NCBI GenBank assembly: GCA_034440635.1
Contig: JAOTON010001699.1
Span: 248,001 to 312,000 of the forward strand
Direction of reading: 5' to 3'
DNA: 64,000 bases
Source: Lepas anatifera
Taxonomy: Eukaryota > Arthropoda > Thecostraca > Lepadidae
The notes below the pieces were generated by a model. It was given only the letters and a program-made list of their open reading frames with translations. It did not search any database and was not told the origin of the DNA. A program made the translations under genes and the position numbers. Below are positions 56,786-64,000 of the stretch, piece after piece. How positions within the stretch are numbered: position 1 is the first letter of the stretch; the number at the start of each line of letters is the position of its first letter.

Positions 56786-59700
56786 CTGATAAGTGGCGTT
56801 CGGCGTGTGCAGACCCGTGGTTCGCCCCAGACAGTCAGGTGCGACCCTGAATCATATGCTCCCACCGTGACCTGAATTCAGACCGGCGTTATCTGTGCGC
56901 CTTGGTCCGTTTTTGCCGGGGAGCGCCTCAGGCCAGGCACTGCTGCTCGTGTAGTACACTCCAAACTGGCCAGTTACTACCTGTCTGGGCCGGCCGGGCT
57001 GTATAGGTTACAATGCCACAGCCACGGCCTCGGTGGCTGCTCCGACGGCTAGTGACAGCTGTCACCAGCTGTTTTCCTGAGTGTGTGCATCGAGAGTGGG
57101 AATATTGAGCGTCCAGAACGTGGACCGATTTATTTGTGCCTGTCCTTAAAAGAGCTCTCAGGATTGTAAACTGGTCCTTTGGAAGATTTTGTTCGATGAA
57201 GACGTGTCATGCCTTGTGCCCTACCGGTTGGTGAAAACTATTCACAGTCTGTTCTGTCATCAGCTTATACTTAAAGAGTCAGCAATCATTCGTGCGTGGC
57301 CCGGTAGTGGCGCCATACGGCCTGTCCTAAGCTCATCCCCACGCGAGTACCGGTATCCAGGGCCGGGATCGTGACCCGGCCTGGGGGCGCTGACGCTGTG
57401 CTGACGGCCAGACACGCCCGTCACGCCGCCCTTCTGACGTCACTGCCTCTCAGTGACGTCAGAAGAGCGTCGGTGGTCTGCCGGGAACTATCCGTCTGCC
57501 TAATTGCAATATGCGTTACGTAAGTAATTGCTGCATTGAGGCGGCCGCGACACTGTTGGCAGGCTGGGCAGTTTCCGCGTTGTGAGCAATACGTGTGGAC
57601 AGAGCCGGCCGCTTCGCCTGCGCGCCTGGGTCGCTGCCCTCCCCCCCTGCTGCCGCGGTGTTGCACCATGCAGCTGTTGCAGGTGTTGCCAGAGGGCGGC
57701 AGGGTCGGAGGCTGAGCCGCCGGCGGGGGTGCTGGCTGAAACGCCGCGGAACCAGGATCGATGCAGTCTGCGGGACGTGGCGACCATACGCTGCGGACGC
57801 TAACTGACCATGCTGTGATGGACCTCGATGGAACTCACTGTTTACAGGGCGGGAAAAAGCTTACTCCGTCCTCTCTTCTATCAATAGTGCCGAGTTAGCA
57901 ACCAATGAAGGGGGCATGGTAATGTTTGGTAACAACTACGAGCACTACGATTCTGGGTCTGTTATGATTTAGTATGTTAGTGGTACCTTAAATTCATGTG
58001 CAATATCGATTGGATCGACGCATGGCAGTGCGTGGCATGGCACAGTAGGTCCTTTCTCTGCAGCCCACGCATTCTGCTTATTTTAGCTGAAAATTAAGGT
58101 GGGAAGTGTTCAAAGAATGTTGAACAGTTGATTGAACTCCCACTGATTCTGTATTCCCACTGTACCCTCTTGTATTCAGCACTTCTTTGTTTAAAATTGT
58201 GTCTCTGTTCAGCATGCGTGTACTCTTGGTTTTCGTATTAGTGTAGATTGCCGGTGCAGCCCTATTCGTAGATGTGCAAGCACCTGTTGTCTGTCAAGAA
58301 ACACCTGTATTCCCCGCCGACCGGTTAATGTCACGGAAGCTGCACAGCATTGCTGCAACTGCAGATGCCTAAGCGTATTGCAATGGCTTACCGGGCCTTC
58401 AAACGCTGGATTCAGTCAGTTTGCAGGGCCATGTCAGCCATGAAACTGCCATGAAATGCTAAATCGCCGCAGAAAGGGGCATGCCACAGACAGAGTCACG
58501 AGCTTGCAGTTTTTGCTTGCTCGGGTCACACGGTGGCCTGACCTCTGGCCTGATATGTAGTGATCAATCTCATCTGTGTGCCCCCCTGATCGAGTCGTCA
58601 GCACACCTGCGCTGACCTACTGAGGCGGTTGCCGCTCACATGCATGTCTCGGTCTCGGATCTAACGGCTCATTCACAGCGTTTCCACTGGCAATATCCGT
58701 TCACAGGTAATACTTACCATCAGCTGACCGAGAAATTGCTGCCTACAATGTGCGGTCATACGCCCAATATTAATAACTTAAACCGGCAAGTTTGTTTCGC
58801 AAGATGCACGCCAATAATAGCGTTTTAGAAAGCTCAATACGCACAGCCCAATCACACACAATTTAGAAGGGCGGTATGGATGCGTATGGATGATTCGAGC
58901 CGAAGCCGTGGACGGGAAATCGGTGCGAGTGAAGCAACTTATTCGTCATATTTTTAATAGCCATTGCGTCCAATTTTCTTTTGTGTTAAAGCTGTGAACG
59001 CACCTTAACCATGCACGGATTGCGCGGACAGCGTCTAATAGTGTCCGCAGTAACCGCCCGTTCGCAGTTTCTGCATTCTAAAATGTGCATGCGAGAGCTG
59101 TCGAAAAATTATGAAACTATGACTAATTGCATGGTTTGCACGAATGTCCCCCACGTGACATCCGTTCAGATCATCTGCACGCCTCTGCATTTCGCCTTTC
59201 TATGCTACCTGCGAGGAAGTTGAGCGAATTGATGAATGTGTTACCCATACTCAGTGGTCTAAAATGACATCATGCGCTACTAATTTTGTTGTAAACGTTG
59301 TAAAAGATGCTTCATTTTTACTTCTATTCATTATATGGTGCTAATCAATTAGGCTCAAGCTGGAACAAAGCATCACCAAATCTTACTCCGGTTTCACGTC
59401 ACGCGATTTGGAAACTTGTTTTACCGCTAGAAGAGGAAAATTAAGCAAATCAAATTTTTAGGTTTCTTAACCATTTTCAGCAGAAATAGGGCCATGTCAA
59501 TTAATTTCTGTAAATAGTGCACCTAATATCACTCCAGTCCGAAAATGCACCAAAGTGCCACATTCACTCTAAACCATCTGTTCGGACAGTACGGTCTAGC
59601 AGCAGAGTAAGCCACCCATCCGAAAAGTGCGATCTATACAGTCCGTCATCCGTCCGGGCAGTAAGACCTGGCACCGGAGTGCAGTGCGGCCTGGCAGTGA

Positions 59701-62121
59701 TTTGTCGCTTCCGCGCCAATCATGAGGCCCATCCTGTGACTAACGGCGTTATTCTGGCGCACACGTTTCGCACTGATCGCCGCATCAGTCAGTGCGACGC
59801 AGCAGCTCTGCTGGCGGGGCGGTGGCGGCACGGGCTGGCCCTGGAATTTGCCGTCAGGCCGCCGCGGCTGTGGTCGGTGCGGAGCGGCGACGAAATGGGT
59901 CGTGAGAAAATCAGTTTCTTGACCTGATCCAAAAGGTGACATGATGGTTTAAGGTCATGCAAATTGATATTAATCGTAAGCTCTCGTCACGAGCAACACG
60001 CTCGTTTTTTGCTGCGAAGTTCTACGTCCATTATGGGCCAAGATGGACACCCAGAACGGCAAGGGTGGGGACAAATAATCACCCTGGCCATCTTGTACCA
60101 CCAAACTTCCCCCAAACTTACTTGCACATGGTACCAACGCTTCGATTCCACGTTGAGCGATTGCGGATTGCAACATGAATCAGTTTGGAGAACTTAAGGT
60201 TGTCATTAAGATCACAAAAAATATAAATATAATAAGCATTTTGGGATTATTGTTCTGAAAAGTGCATAGAAAAATATACAATTGTGTTATTATTTTTATA
60301 TTTATTAAAACTTCACAAGAACTACAGAGCCTACCGACACCTGCGTTGTCCTGGTGGGAAGGACGCGCGTCGTAGGAAAGTGTAGAGCACTCTTCCTGCT
60401 CTTGGCGCTGACAGTTAGATACAGGGGGGCCGCCATCGTGGTTTGTTGGCCTTTGCTACCCCACTGTCCCCTACGCAAATACAAAACATATTTAGCTCCA
60501 TTTTCTTTGAGTTGACCCTTACAAATGACTCTTAAATGTTGTAAAGTTGACTCTTAAAATGCGTCAAATTGCCTTTACAAAGTGGTCTCTCCATATTGGC
60601 AATATAACGCAGCATGCAGCTGCGATACGCTCTATTTAATTTGTTTCATGAAATAAAATAGCTGTTAGATTGCTGACCGGGTGCTCAGAAAACTTCGTGA
60701 GCACAACGAAGGGTATCTTATGAGTACTTTTTCATTTGTTCACGATTATATTTCACGATTACCCAGAAATAAGATGCACGAAATCAGTGCGATAGGCCTT
60801 AGAACACATGCCGAGCTCCAGCTCCGATACGATCACGCGTAGACCAGAGTCCAGCAACCTGTCAAACAAAGCTGTCCGTAAGCGTCGCCAGGGACAAAAA
60901 CGAATAATCAGTCTCCTGCGGACAAAAAACGTTCCCTTCTACAAGCGTTCACTCTTCAGACTTGTGCTCTATGTCTCCTTTGCCACATACTGGTTACAAA
61001 ACTAGCCTTTTTGCCGATTTTTTCCAACTGACCGAAATCGGTAAATTTAATGAAAGGTGGGTAGAAGGGAGCATGCCCACCTGTTGTCTCTTTTCCGGTG
61101 TTTAAGAGGCAGTCATTCAGTATTCTTTGCCGTGAGTATTTTTTACAGATATCTTTCAACGAAGGATCGCTCTCAGACATGTTAGAATGTGGCCGTGTTG
61201 AAGATGGAAACGTGGCTCTCAGTACTTTGGAGGACGCTCTATGGCATATTGGCAGACATCCTTAGCCAGCTTTCAACACAGAATCTGAACGCAGGGCTAA
61301 TCTGATGTTTCAGTAAAGCGAGTGCGCTGGTCGCAAGCTGAGCGGACTAGCTTCTCCATGCGCCCAAGGAGCCGGCGTGAGCCATCGGCTGTCATTTGAT
61401 GTATGAATAGATAGGATCTGGTGTTGGGAGTACTTTCTCCTCCCAGGTGTCGTTTATCTGCGGCGAGGGCGGACGCGTTGAAGTTACGTACACTTTCACT
61501 CTCGCCCCGCCGAGCGATTAGCCCAAAGTGCGGCTGCCTGGACTAATCATCCTGCCGACCTGCAGCCACACTCCGGTGTGTTTTGTGTAAACTATTTCTA
61601 GAATGGTTGTATGTAACTGAGTGCTGAGAGCCGAATCCGATCAATTCGAGTCTGACGGGTCTGAAAAATGTTTAGTTTGTGGGATGATAATTGCAACATC
61701 AGTAAGGGCTCTTAAAGTCAGCTTTGCCTGGAAGGTGGGGATGGAATCCCTCCTTTGCTGGACTCTTAGCTTTAATTTTGTATTCTCTCGGGTAAAACTT
61801 CACATACAGCCGTGGGGTCATTGTCACTCTCTTTCGTTGAAATCTTCAGTCGTGGTTCACTCTCTCTAATCGCTTGCAAACATCCAGTTGAACCGTTGTC
61901 GCCTTACCGCGATTCTCCATCACGCCAGCTGACCGTTTTTGGACCGAATCCACAACATCGTCATTCTGTCCAATTCGCCACCCTGGTCCGCTCGTCTATC
62001 CCCCCTGCCGACCGCAGCCACTAGCGTCAACAGCAGCTCGTGCGCAGGTCTCGTAACGTCGCCGACGACGCCCACGCGCTGTGTCGCCGCCGACGCAGCT
62101 GCGCCGCAAGTCTTACCTCAG
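56786..62121 (+). other. intronic DNA with scattered GC-rich islands
   Basis: GC islands at 57290-57460, 57540-57800 and 59640-59900. Two diverged copies of a unit CATC(T/C)GT(T/C)CGG(A/G)CAGTA lie at about 59576 and 59647. The AT-rich stretches 57850-59500 and 59930-61600 show nothing I can support. The sequence before 62122 is pyrimidine-rich, as expected before an acceptor. Confidence 0.4.
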
Positions 62122-62643
62122 CGCGCGGCACCGACGGCGCCAGTGCCGGTCCCAGTGGGGTGGAGGTCAGGTCGGACGGTGTCGGTGAGATGGTGCCTCA
62201 GCGGCTCACCAAGTCCTACCAGACGTTCGCCGCCGGCGCCACCGGCGTCGACTCGTGCCTGGGCTCGGTTCTAGGCCGGCTGTTGTCGTCGTTGGCCCGC
62301 TGCTGTGCCCCGGCGCAGCCTGAGACGGAACCCTGCCTCCCCACCCCCGGCGAGGATGAGCTGTTGCGCGTGTTGCGTCGGCGGGAGCGGCAGCAGAAGC
62401 CTCCGACGTCGACCCCCGGCACTCCGGCCCGCAGACAGTCCCTGGCCAGCGTCCGTGACCTGGCCGCAACCCCGGCTGGGTCGGCGGAGGCCACGCCCAC
62501 TCGCGCGGCGGCCGTAAGTGAGGAAACTGCGGAACAGCAGGGCACACTGCCGTCACAGCCGTCGGGCCAGACCAGCCGTGAATCGGCGCGACTGCAGGTC
62601 GCACGAAAACGCTCCTACTGTCTCCTACCCAAAGTCGAGACCG
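62122..62643 (+). CDS. downstream exon of the same large protein
   Basis: The acceptor GTCTTACCTCAG was chosen because it gives phase 1, matching the giant exon's donor; acceptors at 62033, 62036 and 62047 keep the same frame but imply other phases. The donor ACCG|GTAAGT is consensus, phase 1. The 173 codons include VPQRLTKSYQTFAAG, a short hydrophobic/Cys stretch (CLGSVLGRLLSSLARCC), a charged helix-like segment (EDELLRVLRRRERQQKPP) and a basic end, RKRSYCLLPKVET. Composition matches the upstream exons. No domain is recognised; in Slp proteins the linker before C2A would be expected around here. Confidence 0.6.
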
Positions 62644-62972
62644 GTAAGTGGTGTGTCCTATTGTCCCAGCGGGCGAACGGTGGCCTGTGGAGAGCGTACT
62701 GATCGATATTGTAACGCACTGAGGGTGGAGATTCCAGTATGAGTTGTATGCTTGTGAGTGGTGCGATCACATTTCAAACGCATATCTCGGCTGTAATTGT
62801 CCCGCGGCGCCTCGCCCGGTTTTGGGTGTCCACTTTTGGACTGGTGCCGTTTTTGGTGGCCATAGATCACTGGGTGATTCCGGCTGTGAAATTGGCGGGT
62901 TGGGGAGCGGCCCGGCCTGGTGCGACCCAGCCCAGAACTCAGCGGCGGTCGGCGCTGGGATTCTGCTGCCAG
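62644..62972 (+). other. intron, 329 bp
   Basis: Begins GTAAGT, ends TTCTGCTGCCAG. Both sides are phase 1. Confidence 0.55.
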
Positions 62973-63089
62973 GAGTTCCCAGTACCTGCAACTGCACGCT
63001 GCCCTGTCGTGACCCCAGACCCCACTCCGGGGAACTTTACCGAGCCGCCTCCCAGAGCCTGCTGGCTGACACGTTCCGGAAAGCAAAAG
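62973..63089 (+). CDS. probable next exon of the same protein
   Basis: It enters in phase 1 after TTCTGCTGCCAG and leaves in phase 1 at AAAAG|GTGTGAG, a weaker donor. It reads VPSTCNCTLPCRDPRPHSG followed by ELYRAASQSLLADTFRKAK, whose second half looks helical. Phase agreement with exon 62122-62643 and the protein-like second half support it; the donor is not ideal and no homology is recognised. Confidence 0.45.
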
Positions 63090-64000
63090 GTGTGAGGTCC
63101 AAGAACCATGACACATTAAATATTGGGCTACTTACAACATTTTTTGCAGTTATATGTATGTTTTTTTTCTTACTGGACCTTTTCTCATATCGTAGTTTTA
63201 ACCGGGATGCAAATATTACTTTGATGTATCTGTGGTAAGTGCATATTTTCCTAGATTTTCGTGAATACGATAATTAGCCTGCATCAGTAATCATTTACCA
63301 TGCCAGGACAAACACCCTTCCCTTAGACGATAGAAAACGGCATAAAAGTGAGGAGATGGCGCGCATGGCTTGTAAAAGCAGCAGAAAATCATTATTATGT
63401 CTAACTGTAAGGTTTCTCAGGGGGAAGGAAAGCTGTTTTACAGCTGCAGTAGCCATATATTCTGGATAAGAAAGTCGTGAAAAACATTCTGGTTTGTTGT
63501 GACAGTAAATTTCATGTTTCTGTTCTGCTAAATTTGACCCGCATACGTCTAAGAGGCCGATGTAAGGGCAGATCGCTGTAGTTCATCATTTGCATTAGAT
63601 TTTTGTGCAAAAAAGGTCATAACCAACTCACCACGGTTACTTGTATTTTGGTCTCGAAATCTGTTACAAGCTACTCAAAAGACGAATTGTGGGCTTTGGG
63701 GCTGTACTGTTCTCCCCCTGGGGGCAGTTAGCACATTGATCGTGAAGTCGACTTGTCCAGTCGATTAACTGACACTTGTGAAGTTTATGACCGCCGGACG
63801 CCAATGGTGGAAATGCTGACTGGATATCATATCCAGTGCTACATTTTCCCTTGGTTTTATGGCGAGTTTTAGTCGTGTGAACCGCCATGTGTTTCACTTC
63901 AGAGCCTTACGGTTCTACACTTCTAAAAATAATGCATGAGCTTGTGCTTCGTAGTAAACTTTTTAGACTGTAATTTTTTAAACCAGAAATGTATTGACTT
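63090..64000 (+). other. intron continuing past the window edge
   Basis: AT-rich, with no further exon recognised. A 77-codon minus frame at 63664-63897 is not supported. C2-domain exons would be expected to the right of the window if the gene is Slp-like. Confidence 0.4.

Overview
Eukaryotic genomic DNA, most likely an arthropod and possibly a crustacean; the taxon is inference. The signs are GT/AG-spliced exons, very GC-rich coding DNA in AT-rich non-coding DNA, long microsatellites, several DNA-transposon derivatives and a decayed non-LTR retrotransposon. I see no prokaryotic operons, CRISPR arrays, rRNA genes or intact tRNA genes.

The main gene is on the + strand and runs off the right edge, probably off the left edge too. 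Exon 19556-19683 reads EIQLASGEWMNEF..., which resembles the end of the Rab-binding zinc-finger domain of synaptotagmin-like (Slp) proteins; the Drosophila relative is bitesize. Exons 29541-29685, 31158-31761, 33078-39769 (a 6.7-kb exon), 62122-62643 and 62973-63089 encode a long, mostly disordered Ser/Pro/Ala/Arg-rich protein, and every junction among them is phase-compatible. The giant exon changes frame twice by +1 (near 34.72 kb and 37.16 kb). C2 domains, expected at the C-terminus of this family, would lie beyond the window. GC-rich islands with possible alternative first coding exons occur at 24646, 20714 and 54855; the one at 24646 joins in phase to exon 29541.

The left 10 kb is dominated by a 6.7-kb insertion (3050-9776) with hAT-type ends and a perfect 8-bp target duplication but no recognisable transposase. 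Three TTAA-flanked, piggyBac-like elements (14311-15328, 17429-18201, 22737-23553) are packed with AGGTCA, the nuclear-receptor half-site. Three small hAT MITEs lie at 2245-2564, 26792-27146 and 50148-50410. A broken RNase H-bearing non-LTR retrotransposon lies at about 45660-47150.

Tandem repeats are abundant. The most striking is a 37-bp, 21-copy minisatellite (24652-25440) that repeats the splice donor of the candidate first exon. Others are a 20-bp array (28740-29335), a 23-bp array (47835-48185), a 1.1-kb block of GC and CT/CTTC repeats (21409-22505), and GC-rich arrays inside the large hAT insertion. The remaining DNA is intron or intergenic sequence in which I recognise no gene.
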